Shown here: in pieces, positions 25,701-39,000 of the stretch
Layout of the letters: each line of letters starts with the position of its first letter
Position numbering within the stretch: the stretch's first letter is position 1
Source of the DNA: Cotesia glomerata
Lineage: Eukaryota > Arthropoda > Insecta > Hymenoptera > Braconidae
Assembly: GCF_020080835.1 (NCBI RefSeq)
Contig: NC_058163.1
Span: 19,495,904-19,559,903, forward strand
DNA length: 64,000 nt
Reading direction: 5' to 3'
Notes under the pieces: generated by a model
The model's database searches: none
What the model was told of the DNA's origin: nothing
Seen by the model: the letters and a program-made list of their open reading frames with translations, nothing else
Made by a program: the position numbers and the translations under genes

Positions 25701-28700
25701 TTAAAAATAAGTTTTTTCCCTCTTTTGCATTTTTCTTCGCTATTTTACTAATGTATATAACTTTTCAATATTTTTATGGAGTAAAACATTATTTATTTAC
25801 TTGAATTCTGTAAATGTTGTTCTAAAGCGAATGAAAAATAGTAAAATATTTTTATAATCTATGTTTTAGTACTGAAGTAAATATAAATGCTTTTAAATTT
25901 TAAACAATATATACAAGAAAAAAATTATTTTTCAAAAAAACTTAATTCGAAAAATCTAAATACGTGTTTCTCAATTTTATGATCAACCAAGATCAAATAA
26001 AATAAACTATATAAATCTTACAGTTATTGTTTATCTCAAAAAATAATATATACTTATCAAAAATGCGGAAATGCATTTTACGCGTATATATTGAAAGTAA
26101 TAAGATATACACATATATAATAAAAAATCACGCTTCTTCCGTCTACTTATCATAAAAATCAATAATTATCTCTTGGTGTATTACATGAACAAAGCGAGTG
26201 AGCCATATATAATAATAATGAGAAAGAGAGAGTATACGTCTATATATAAATATACATAAAAACAGTGAAACTATAAAACCGTTAAAAAATATATCTTTAG
26301 CCATATCAAATATAAAATAACTATAATAAATCTTCAAAAAGATTTTCTCCTCACTCCCATATTTTTACATCACTTGCTATTTGCAAATTAATCTTTATTA
26401 AATTCAAAATAATGATACATTTATATTATTATCTTATTTATGAGGAAAATCTCACTTTTAAGAAATTATAAATTATCATATTAGCAGATGAGTAAAATGA
26501 ATTGACAAAAAAAGTAGATTTTTTTAGTCTCTAAGTTTAATCAGATTAACACTTAAGCAATGAATATATGTTATATTGTCATAATGGTAATTGAAGAATC
26601 AACATTTTTAGAAATTCCAAATATGGTTTAAATTTCGGTACATTAAAGAAAAAACTCGAAGTGAATAAGTAAAACGAAATTTACACAGAGAGAAAAATTT
26701 CTTGACTGGAGAACAAAATTCTTGGCTCAAGAAAATTTTCGGGTGCTTGAAGGAAGACCGAAGTTATGTTGGCCGAAGTAATAATTATTCTCGAAATTCT
26801 ATTCTTGATGGAAGTAATTTTTTCTTAATTCAAATTATCATAAATACTTGATACAATAAATTTTTATATTTGATCAAGATTTTTGGATACTTTAGAGAAG
26901 CAGCGCCACCTACTTCAGCTGAGAAAAAAATTTTCTCACCTTGAGAAAATTTTTCTCTTGAATATTTGATACCCATTTCATACCATTTTAGCATGCAATT
27001 ATACATATTGAATGAAAAAAAATGATTCAATATTATTTGATCTTCCCATTTGATATTTTAATCAATAAAAATATCAATGAAAATTTACTTCTATCGAGAT
27101 ATTTAATTTTTTGGAGCAAGAGAGAAATTTTTTCAAGACAAGAAAATTTACTTCTAAGTATCAAGAACTAAATTTTTTGGAGCAAGAGACTGAATTTTCT
27201 CAAAACAAGATTTTCTTGACGTAAATAAATTTTCTTGGATCAAGATACGTATTTCTTACAGCAAGAGAATTAATTTTGTTGGAATAAGTGAAATTTCTTG
27301 TGTCAAAAAAAATGTTTTTTTTCGCCCAAGAAAATAATTAGAAAGAAAAATATTTTCTTGGCTCAACCTTTTTTTCTGTGTAATTTTCGTTGAATAAAAA
27401 TGAGAAAAGATTGATCAATGATCACTGTGTAAAATATCTCTTAAATATGTATATTGTCATCCAATCTTTGGATTTGTAAAGTATCTGTGTGTTTTAAAAT
27501 ACATGGTTTGTTCCTTGCATGGAGTAATTGGATGGTTCAAGGCGACGTTTTGACAAAAAATCGTGAAGATGATTTTTTTCAAGATGGCCAATTTCGGCTT
27601 GATTTACGAAAGATTTAGAAAATTATAAGAAAAATACTGTGAAAAATTGACCACAGACAAAGCAATTCAATTAGAAGGAGACAACGTTACCAGAGAGGCA
27701 GGTGAAAAGTAGTTGATCCCTGAAGAAGCTGGGCGTAGTAAACACGTTCCTAATTATTATTTAGTTACCTAAATATTTTTGTAAGAATCCTATTTTGAAA
27801 AACTATTTACACCTGTTTTTATGAATTATCATAGCCAAGGAATACTTTATTTTGTATTAGATGATTTCTATCCTCAGGAATATTTTCTTGAATCAAAAAT
27901 ATTTATTCTTCAGCCAGAATTTAAAAAAACTGCTCTTACAACAAAGTAAAAAGTGAAATTTAAGTAAAGAGTTATACTGTAATAAACGTAAAGAATTATT
28001 ACAGTTAATTATATCACATACGTGATATAGTAGCTGATAATAAACAAAAATTTTTGTACAAGCATTAGAAGACTAAAATTTGTAGTATCAAGGATTTTTT
28101 CTTTATCATGTAATTACTTCAGACATGAAACTTGCTCCAGAATTGAATCCAAATCTTTAATAGTCTCGAGGTCGTTTAACAAAGTTGAGTTTGATTTTTT
28201 GAAAGATTTGCGTCTTATCTCATAAAAGATGGAAAAAAATTGATTTAATTCAAGAGATGATATTTTGAATTACTGTAATTACTCTTAGGAAATTGTCTTG
28301 AATCACGCCGAAAAGTTTTTTAATTGCAAAATTTATCTTAGTTTTCTTGAAAATTATTTTCTTTATTTTTTCGTGACAAATTTAACAAAAATTTATCTAA
28401 AAATAAAATTTAACCAATCTAAGAAAGATTTTTTAGTTTAAAAACTTTTTTGTTTGATTCAAAATAAATATTTAAGAGGATCTTCTCGGTTCAAAATTCT
28501 TTCACTAGATTTAATTTAATTTTTGAGTCAGTGCAAACAGGAGACTGAAAAAAAAATTAATTTGATTCGAGAGAAAAATTCATGAACTAAAAAAATAATT
28601 TTGAAGAGGGTAATTGTCTTGAATCAAGACGAAAAATTTTTAAATCAAGTAAAATTTTCTTAAATTAAAAAAAAATTTATTAGTTCAAGAATTTTTTTAC

Positions 28701-29450
28701 TCAAATCAAAAAGATTTAAGATTTAAGCTCTTCAAAATTATATACTTAAGGGGGTATTCTAGTCTAGAAGAATGAATTTCAGGTAATTTTTTGAAATGCC
28801 GTAAAAAAAAGGCAATCAATATTTTTACCATCCATTTTTTTATAAGTTATTTATAAACATTACAAGAATACAGAAAAAAATCAAAAAATCAAAAAAGTTG
28901 AAAATTCAAAAAATTAGCAGCTGATGAAGTGGGGGGGGGGGGGGGTCTCAAAAAATTGGTACGTGACCATGCCCACGATTCTAACCCTCCTAGCAATCGG
29001 AAATAAAAAAATAAAAAAGATTATTCATCTAGAGTAATGACGCTATGGCATTAATTCAAGAAAATTTTTTTTTCTCTATAGAGAAGAGATTTCCTAAATT
29101 AATTGAAGAAATCGATTAAATTAACAGAACTAATAGAAATTTATTATATAATCTTCAAGAGAAAATAAAAACATGAATATAGTTAAAAAAAAGAAGCTAC
29201 AGATGTCCGTTTGTGCAGTAATACACAGAAAGGTCAGGCACACTGTTCGAAGGCTGTTTGTTCTGCGGCTGCTGTTTCTCCTGCTGTTGCTGCCGCTGGA
29301 TCCCTGAGCTGATCAGACTAGCGGTGAGTCCAGGTAACCGGAGTAGGGATAGGAATGAAACATCAGAGCAAATGTGAGCGAGGTAGAGGGAGTCACTCAG
29401 TCTAACACAACTATACTTATATCCTTACCCATACCAGCAGATGGGACGTT
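22740..29450. other. intergenic DNA upstream of the zinc-finger gene
   Basis: No gene supported. Islands of balanced composition occur at about 22840-23280, 24100-24620 and 29200-29450 and are candidate regulatory DNA. The stretches 25100-25460, 26690-27390 and 28090-28740 are built from repeated CAAGAAAATTT / AAATTTTCTTG motifs and look like degraded copies of one repeat family. An unusual run of 14-16 G lies at about 28930-28946. Confidence 0.5.
23186..23270. repeat. GC-rich imperfect hairpin
   Basis: CGGTAG, CTGGCGC and TCCGTT on the left pair in order with AACGGA, GCGCCAG and CTACCG on the right, with small bulges and a loop of about 13 bases. It stands out from the AT-rich surroundings. 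It could be a small palindromic element or a structured RNA; I do not recognise a known microRNA in it. Confidence 0.4.
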
Positions 29451-29465
29451 ATTATTATGTGTATG

Positions 29466-29530
29466 TATATAAAATATACTTACATATTATATAAAGTTAA
29501 CACAGTATCACAAGTGTCGATCGCGGCAGT
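29466..29530 (+). promoter_or_regulatory. candidate core promoter of hindsight/pebbled
   Basis: Two TATA-like boxes (TATAAAA at about 29468 and TATATAAAG at 29488) are followed 30-40 bases later by CAGT-type initiator sequences (near 29503 and 29527). The sequence then changes to a GC-richer 5' leader. This fits the only coding gene downstream, but the true start site cannot be fixed from sequence alone. Confidence 0.3.
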
Positions 29531-30075
29531 GTAGTTTGAGTGTAGTGGAAGTGGTAAGGGGTTTACTAACTCGTCGATCTATCGGCAGAGCCAGAGCCAG
29601 CGGCAGAGAGCCAAGCTGGTCGTTCATTTGGTTGCAATACAGCTCACCAGAAAAGAGTGGGGATTTTACCTCGACCGATAGCGGAGAGTAGACGGCAGAC
29701 TGGAGGGAGAGATGAGGTCTGAATCGAATCGAGGCAGGTTGAGAGAAATTGTCAGGAGAGTCACTTCTCGTCAGAGAGTTGTGTGAAAGGCATCTCCCGT
29801 CTTCTCAGCATTTACTCTCCTATTACATATGTATTATAACTAAAATTTTTGTGACTTGTGAACAAGTTTATTCATCATCGTTAATCGTTCGTGCAACTTG
29901 TGGATTTTTTTCAGTGATTTTATTACACAGTGATTATTATTATTATTATTATTTAGTGATTGTGCAATTGCATATTTTTATTTTTTAAATAAATCCCGAA
30001 AACTGTGTAAATTCACAATGCATTGTGTATTTATGAGTTGGAAAAAGGATTAATTGTCTGTGTGTTTGCACCGGC
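29527..30075 (+). other. probable 5' untranslated leader of hindsight/pebbled
   Basis: A GC-richer segment runs directly into the first coding exon without a convincing splice acceptor, so it is best read as 5' UTR. It contains several short upstream reading frames that would reduce translation if transcribed. The 79-codon frame at 29749-29988 ends before the main start and is not recognisable as a protein. The upstream limit depends on the uncertain transcription start. Confidence 0.4.
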
Positions 30076-33000
30076 ATGGATTGCGCTACTAAGGGTAAGT
30101 TTCAATTCTTATTTATTTTTTATATTACTTAAATATTTTATTTCAATAAAACCAATTTAACTATTATTTTATGCACAGATGTAGAAGGTAAGGTGGTATA
30201 CGGTGACGAAAGAATTGGGTATCATCAATATTTGATGATGTCCCGCAGCGATTATTGATAACGAAACAATGAGATCAGTCTTAAGTACGCGGTTTTAAGA
30301 CTTAAATAATTGTTTTTTTGATACTGGGTTTAAACAACAGCAAATAAGAATATTTTGACATTTTCTCAGATTTTACTTTTAGAATAAGTTTATTATTTGG
30401 CGATACATATCATTTGTTCTTGAAATTTTTATTAAACTTTCGGCAACTACTTATATTCCAAAGATACTCAAATTGTAAATAAGTATTTTAATCTCTTTCT
30501 TATACAAGCAATTATTCTTTTGTATTTATTCTGAGAAATTCTGACGAGATGAAATAACTTGATGTGTGTATCATCAGATTTAGTGACAAAACAAAATAAA
30601 ATCTACTGCATTGAGATTTATTTTGTTATTATTATTATTATCTCAAGATGTTTGGCTACTTTTTTTTTACAAGCAAAATAAATGACACGCATGATCGTTT
30701 TACATAATAAGATGAGAATTTTTTTTAAGCATTCTTACTATTTGAAAATACACGTACAAAATTTTTTTAGAATGTATGACAGTAAATTGAAATTTTTTAT
30801 TGATAATTTATTTAAATAATTTATTAAAAAATAAATTTTTGTATTAAAATTAAACAGTTGTTAAATTAGAGATTTTTTGTGAATAATTAATTATAAAGAA
30901 GAAATTTTATAAAATTTATTTTTATATTTTTGTTGTAAATTATTTATCTAAAAACAAAATAAGTCTCAGATTATTTATACACTGAAAAAAAATTCTCGGC
31001 TTGAGGGTAAATTTTCTTGGCTTAAGAAAATGTTAAGGAAGATTGAAAGTTTCTTGAATGAAATCAAAGTTTTTTGAGTCAATAAAATTTCTTCGTTTCA
31101 AAATAACTTTTGTCTTCCTTAAAATTTTCTTGATACAAGATGTTTTAAATTATGACAGTTGATTAAAAAAATTTTTAACCAATTTAAAACTAAATAATTG
31201 TAATCAAAATTTTTTAATTACACTGAGTTTTTTTAAATTTCAAAGTACATTTTTATTATTACAGTCATTTTAATTTCAAAAAGTATATTATGATATTGAA
31301 ATTAGCAGACATCTGAAAATTTTTAAGTTTTCTTCTTCGAAGAAATTATAAAAGTAAAAATACAATATAAACTCTTCATGTAGAAATTGAAAGAAAATAT
31401 GAATGTATTTTTTCAAAAGTATTAAAAAAAAAAATTATATTATTTTGATCAAATTTTGAAAATTAATGAAAATTTTCTTACGTCCCCTGTTTTATTGTAA
31501 AGTAATGCTACTAAAGAACGAAATTATGAGCGAAACGTAAAAATTGCAAGCATCGTGTATTATCCTAGTATTAAATATAAATTAAAAAAAAAAATTGTCC
31601 AAGTATCTGATAATTTCGGTATCATAATATATATTTTTTAAAAAATATAAAAATCTTTGAAAAATGAGATGAAATGATAAGTAAAGGCGTGGCTTTACTT
31701 AAAATCCAAAACAAACCACTCCCTATTTTGAACCCCCGTTAGAAATAAAATTTCTAACCCACATCGATACAGAAAAAACTGACGTGTCTAGTTTTTTACA
31801 TAAACTTTTGTAAGTTGATAGTTCCCGGCACGTGTCGAAAGTTGACACCACGTAACATATTATATCCTAGTACCGCAAATTCATTATCGGGCCCACCGTT
31901 CATGATATTAATTTTGAAATAAAATAAAATTATTAAGAACTTGTTGATTGAACATGAACATCCTCTCGGTTTTTAAAGTCCACGTATCAAATAGTTGCAT
32001 TTTATATTAGATAAAATGAAGTTATAAAGTTGGCTTTAGACAAAGCATTAATTTTAAGCACATACAGTCTAGAGTGTAGAGCAAGTACTTTTTGATTCAG
32101 GTACATATGTGGAAACACTCGGTTGGGCCACGTATGCCTCCGTGATACTTAAAGCTCTTCAACTTGGAGCTTTGTAACAGAATATAACTACCAATGTGCT
32201 ACGTCCACATTTCTGCATTTGATAACATATGACCTGTACTATTGTTATATATTTATATTTATATCCCAGTATAGGTGTGTGTGTATACCATATTTTTAAT
32301 GTATAATACCATACTCTACTTCATCTACTTATATACCCTTCAACCTCTAACATAACTATGTCATCTTCTGACATTTTCAGTGCTATTACCCTATCAATCT
32401 TGATGCCAAGATAAAAATAATTATTTATGTCTAAAAATATTTATCAGTCTATGATACTTTTTACTTTTGATAATTGAGCTCATTGGACTCTGATGAGATT
32501 AATCTTATTCAAGTCAAATGATGTCAATATTGCACTGAAATAGTTATGATGTAATCATTTTTTTTTTAATCCTATAAAAATTTGTTAATTTTCTATAAAT
32601 TGGAGCAATTTTAGTTTTTTTTTAATTATTTATTAACAGATGAATAAATTAACTTAATTTAAGCAAAAAAAATCATAAATCAAAGTTATAACTACCAATA
32701 TATTAAAGAAATAAACTTTATTCAAAGAAAATATCTTAAACCAAAACCATTTAACAGAAATTAATAATCTTGAATTAAGCAAAAATTATTCAGAATGATC
32801 AAGTTTATTTCTCTAACTATGAAGAATTATACATTATCTTGAAACAAGCAGAATAAATTTTTCTTGGCTTAAGTAATTTATCTTGCTTCAATAATTTTTC
32901 TGCTTAGTTCAAGGCCAAGAAATTCTGAAAAATAATTTTCTTTCTTAAAGATATTATCTTTTATTGAGAAAAAAATTAATTTTTTTTCGCTCTATAAATA

Positions 33001-36000
33001 AAGCAAAATTGTCGTCTGCTAATAAAAGGATTATAAAAATGTAGATGAATACACAGAAAAAAAAAGTTCTTGAATCAAATATATAATTTTAAAGAACTTA
33101 ATCTTCTTGATTTGTGTAGAAAAATTCTTGAACTAATAAATTTTTCTTGATTTAAGGAAATTTTACTTGATTGAAGAATTTTTCTCTCGAATCAAGTTAA
33201 TTTTTTTTTTCAGTGTACTTTAGATCATTTTTCAACTATTATCAAAATTACAAAAGGTCAAATTAACAATTTATTCATTGCTGAGTTAAATAAGAAAATT
33301 AATAATATATTAATACAAACAAAAAGCATGGTAATGATAAATAGATAACACAATAAATTATATAGAAAAATCTTGTTTATGCTGCTTATTAAAAATTCAA
33401 ATTTTATTTCAGACTTGACTTATTAATTTAGAAATCAAAAAAGTGTTTGGTTCATTAAAATTAATTTCTATATCATGAAATTGTCGAAAAGTAGATACTT
33501 TTATCGATAAAAGTAAAAACATTTTTTTTTGTAAATCTAATTATAATAAAAAGAGAGTCAATATTATTATAATCATAGTTTTTTTTTCGTAAGAATATTA
33601 GATTATAAAGTGTAGTAGCTAGTAGCTGTATACATTTATTAGAAAAAAAAAAATATACATATTATTTCGTGGGATCTTTACGGTCATAAAGATGTCTGAG
33701 GTAGACTTGTTAAATTGTACGAGGGATGGACGGGGGTTCCAGGTGGGTAAGTCCAAGGTTGTCAGGGTTACAGCTCTCGAAACACACGGGCCAATCGCCA
33801 TTTTTATTTCCATCTCACTCGTGTCATGTGGGTGTAACCGCCCGAGCAGAGAGCTCAGAGAAGAGAGAAAGAATTGCCTGGGGTGGGGAAAGAGGACAGA
33901 GCTAATATGTAATATAATGTAATGCATATGGAGTAAAGAGAGAAAAAGATAACCCAAGCATGAAGAAGAAAATAACAAAATAAAAGTGGGAATCCCAGGC
34001 AAGTGTGAGTGAGACCAAGATAAACTACTCATCGAGCGGATAGGAGGACGATGGTGAGTTTTCAACAAGAACGACTGGGTAGGGGAGGCTGTCAGGTCGT
34101 GAGAGAAAAAGACGAGTCATGGATAATGAGGATGAGGATGATGATGATGAGGATGAGGGGAACTTACGAGGGCAAAATGATTGGCGGAAATACGCGGCAT
34201 CGGGGGGATATTTGAACGACTAATGGTCGCTTATATTGAGATGAAAAAGGTGAAAGATCCTGATAAACCAATGAGAGTTGCTATTCAGGGTGACGCCCTC
34301 TTATATATTTATCCCTACTTTGCTTGATACAGCGCAGCATCTTTCATTGCAAGTGCGCGCATGTTATTTCTTACATAAAATTGACTTTGCTCAAGAGAAA
34401 AATCTTTAATCAAAAAATTTGTTTTCAAGACGGCTGCCCAATTTTCAAACACAGTAACTAACAATTTTAAGATTTTTAAAAATTTTTCTTATTAAAAAAA
34501 AAGTTTGCACCCTAAATTGATAAAAAGTTTGATTTATAAATAGAAAATACTTGAATATAAATATTTTTGAAAAAAAATACTTAAAATTAAGGTCTAAAAG
34601 TTATAAGAAATGCAGAAATTCTAAAAAAAATCAGGTAGGTATAAAAATTTTACAGTTACTGTGTTTTAAAATTGGACAGCCGAAGAATTAAAATAATGTT
34701 ATTGGTTCAAGATTTTTTTCTCTTGAATAAATTTAATTTTTTTATTAGTGCATTAGTTTTGACTTCTGCCGAACTTGGAAAGTTTTTAATTGCAATAAAA
34801 AACTTTTTTACATTAATGAAATGTATACCATTGAAGTCTAACATGCTACTGCTATCATCAGTATCATAATAAATTTTGAAAACAACAGTATTAATAATAA
34901 TCTTACCGTAAAGATTTTTTAATGGAATATTTGCACACTGATAAGAAAGTAAATTTCATTCAAGAAAAATAATTGTAAATTAAGAAAATCATTTTGAAGA
35001 ACTTTATTGTATTGAACTTTTCTCATTAGTCTTGATATTAATATAAATCACCTGTTGTAAATTAAATATATTAATTACACTCAAATTATATCTGAAGATA
35101 AACAATTTTTGTAATTTATTGAATTAAAAAAATAACTAGAACTCTTATGAATTTCAGAATCTCAAATAACAAACATATGTGTGTACACATTTATTATTTC
35201 GTAAAAGATTATTATTGTAATATAAAGTTAATTGCAAAAAATCTCCTTTTTTATAACAACAACAAAAAAAAAAGTAATGCTGTGTTATAAGGATTTTTTT
35301 TTACAACTTGAGAACTTTAGTATGGGAATATGGCGAGAACGTCGAAGATGCTCTCCGGTGATGAAGATGGAGATTTCATGTTACAAAGGCCTTTCTTGAA
35401 TTATACCCACGTGTGTGAGCAATCTTTTAGTAAATGTAATAATGTATATAACTTATATATATAAAGACACAAGACGTTTCTCTTCCTGCGAGAGACAACA
35501 ACTCGAGTTCCACTTTCAAGGTTCTCCATATTACCAAGCGCAGGGTTACCAACAAGATCCTCTAAGATGATAATCATCCAAGGTTATTGCTGTATTTAAT
35601 CGCTAAACAATTCAATTATTATACATTTATTAATTCTGTCGTTTGAGCTACGTAAATATTTTCTATCAATACCATTATCAACCAAAATTATAATTAAATA
35701 TAGAGAGACGCATTATGCGTAATGACTTACGTAAAATCGTAGTACGGGAGTTCGCACGAGTTACGCATCTAATCCTCAGTACCATAACATCATCATCATG
35801 AATCATGATATATCAAGAATGTATGTGGTACATTCAGTAGAATAAGAATATATTTATATATTCATATGTACATGTGTGTTGTGTTATTACTCGTGATGCC
35901 AAACCCGTTTCCCATCATCATAATCCTTCGTATCAAAAGAATTGTGTTGAGCTTTGAGCAGACTAAGCTACATATATATATGTACTCCGTACACTTGACT

Positions 36001-39000
36001 ACACTGGTAATGTAGTGTAAGAATGCATATAAAATCACCTGTCAGTACAATTATATTACACCTGTGACGCCAGAGAGTTGAATTCATGAGATTATTGTTT
36101 AGTTCTCTGCTCATTAAACTTTTTTAAGCTATTGTATTTTTTATGCTATTAATAATTTCCAATGAAATTATTTTATAAATATATATAACATGATTTCTTC
36201 GTAATTCTGTAATTTTTCACTTATATTTACAACTAATCGATCTCTTCTTACCGTACATGATATACCATTCATCTATTACAATTCTTAAGAACAATGTTAA
36301 ATTGTAATATTTAGTCTGCGCCTTAATTCTCAGCAATACAATCGATAATATTATTAATTCTATTTATTATTATAATAATTAAAATAGCAATTTATATTAT
36401 TTTTTTTTTTATTTCATTATAATTTTATTGTTTGTTATTTAAAGTAGACATTAAAAAATAGGTCAGTTAAGTTTTTATGTAAATATTATTAAATTGAAGA
36501 AATTTATGTGAAATATTATTGAATCTAATCCGAATGAAATTTTTTTTCGTGTAATCACACTCGAAAAATTTGACGCACTATAAAAAAATAAACAAAAGAA
36601 AAAAAATACCGCGACGTGTATCCGTTTGTGGTTAAAAAAAAAAGTAAAGCCTGAGGTTATAATAACGATATACTGATAAAATGTAATATTATATTGTCCC
36701 GGATTTAGCCATCTCCGTTTTAGCTTCCGGACTACGTAAAAGACTTTTCTCATATTTATAATTGTTATTTTTATTTAAATTTCGGTATATTTATTATTTA
36801 TATAATAGTAACTATTAATTATCGATAAAGAAATTTCATAAACTAAAAATACTATATACGCATTGATAAATTTTATAAAATAAATAACTATCACGATTAA
36901 GTTGTAAACAAGTTTCTCTCATAGATACTGAAAAAAAATAATATCCCAACGACATTGGGAGTTATTAATTTTTTTATATACCAATATACGATAATTTGTT
37001 ATTGTGTTATAGGAGATAACAGAGTGATGATCGTAAGAAGCTTGAAGAGAAATATCCGTCATGTCTTATCGTAAAACCTATAATATGTTATCGTAAATGA
37101 CAATAAATTGGTTATTATTATATTACCTCTGACGTTCTATATATTTAATAGCAATCCATCTGGAAGTTTTAATAATCATCACTGGTATCGATTGTAAATG
37201 GTTTTTATTTGGAAGCCAATCTATTTCATTTTAAAAGCTGTCATTAAATAATTTATGTGATTATGCTATATTAATGTTGGGAAAACCGGTGTCATAATGC
37301 GAGGGAATTTTAGAGTTTTTTTTTATTACTTACTTTGAGATAAATCTTGAGCGAATTTTGCTTCCTGAAAAGTTGTTAATATTATGATACTAATCCTTTT
37401 TTTATTTTTTTTCTGATTACAGTGACCATTGAAAGTGAACCAGATCAAAGACTTGAAAAAAATCAAACTGATGCAGCATCATCGTCATCGGTAATTATTA
37501 TTACTATTAATATTATTATTAGTTATAAATTATAAACTATAAATTACAATAAATATTTGTTTTTAACAGCTTGAGCAGTCAGACGGATTCAATTCATCCC
37601 GTGATTTGACAAACCACTTGCGAGATCACAACTCTCCTCGTAGCATTACAGATTACAGCGGCGAAGAAGACTACTCTTGTCGCGTTTGCCACAAAGTATT
37701 GAGCTCAGCAAGTTCATTGGACAGACACGTTCTGGTACACTCGGGCGAACGGCCATTCAAGTGTAAATACTGCGAGATGGCATTCACCACCAGCGGTAAC
37801 ATGAATCGTCATTTGCGGAACATCCACCGCGATGTGGTATCATCACCACCACCAAACAGTTGCACCGATTCTGAGGGTAGCAGTGACTCAGAGCGACCTT
37901 TATCCCGACGCCGTCACACTGTTGATGAGTACAACAATAATAATATTGCCAAAATAAACAACACTGATGATGATAACGAGGATGATAATGTTGATGGCAT
38001 TAATAATAAATCATCTGTATTTCGCAGTAAAAGAAAGCGAGCTGATGGTAAAATCGAAAATAGCATTGCTGAAAGTAACATTAAGAAACAAAAATTAATT
38101 ATCAATAATACATCGGTAATAAATGATTCCAAAGATAACGACAACGATGATCATCATAGCAATGATGATAACGGGCAAGATAATGAAGAAGACGAGGATG
38201 GTGATGATGAAATGACCGCTGTTGACCAAAATTCACTTAATTGTCCGCTGTGTGAAGCCAGTAATTTTACTTCAGCTGCATCAATGAATTTGCACATTGA
38301 AAAGTACCATCCAAATTACAAAAATTCACAAGTTATTAATTTGCATCGCCTTATGAGTCAACGTTACAAAGAAAACAATTCATCGGCGACAATTACAACA
38401 CCGTTAGCACTATCAGCAAATAAACATTTACAAGATTCAATAGTTGGTTTCAATGATTTAACATTTGTTGATTTTTCATCCGGTAAATTTCCAACAATAG
38501 CACGTGCTGTTTGTGAACAATTAGTGCATCGCCCGGCTTCTGGTGAAAGTGCTACATTTTTATGCTCAAAATGTCTACGTGCATTTCCATGTAAATCGGC
38601 ATTAGATTCACATGAAATCGATTGTGGTAATTCTAATTACCAACAGGCTCATAAATTACGAGAAGATAAGGCCAAAGATAATGATTTTTTTGCTGGATTA
38701 GATTTACAAAATAAATCTGCTCTTGTTAATAACAACAATAATAACAACAACAACAATAACAATAACAACTCTGAGTTCAAAGAAGGCAGCAAGGACCTTG
38801 CTGATATTCAGAGTATCATTTCTGTAACATCAGGACCGATATTACCTCGTTCAGACACAAGTACGCCAGACCATCAAGTAAAACTTAATTCAGCAGCAAT
38901 TTGTTCATCTGGTTCATCAGGTACCGCCAACTCGGAGTACCATGGCGAAGAAGAGGCCCAGGATGCATTCGCTGCTGAATTTCGTCGCATGAAATTGAAG

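Larger units (their letters stand above)
30095..37422 (+). other. intron 1 of hindsight/pebbled
   Basis: The 7.3 kb intron has donor GTAAGT and acceptor TTCTGATTACAG. Most of it is AT-rich, with degraded CAAGAAAATTT-type repeats (30980-31200, 32700-33220) and a fold-back element (34391-34725). A GC-richer block at about 33680-34350 stands out and is a candidate enhancer. A second more balanced block lies at about 35320-35580. No alternative coding exon was recognised. Confidence 0.7.

Noticed and set aside
33619..34068. 149-codon minus-strand frame in hindsight/pebbled intron 1
   Set aside because: Ser/Leu/His-rich translation of a purine-rich strand, no domain, no splice context; composition explains it.
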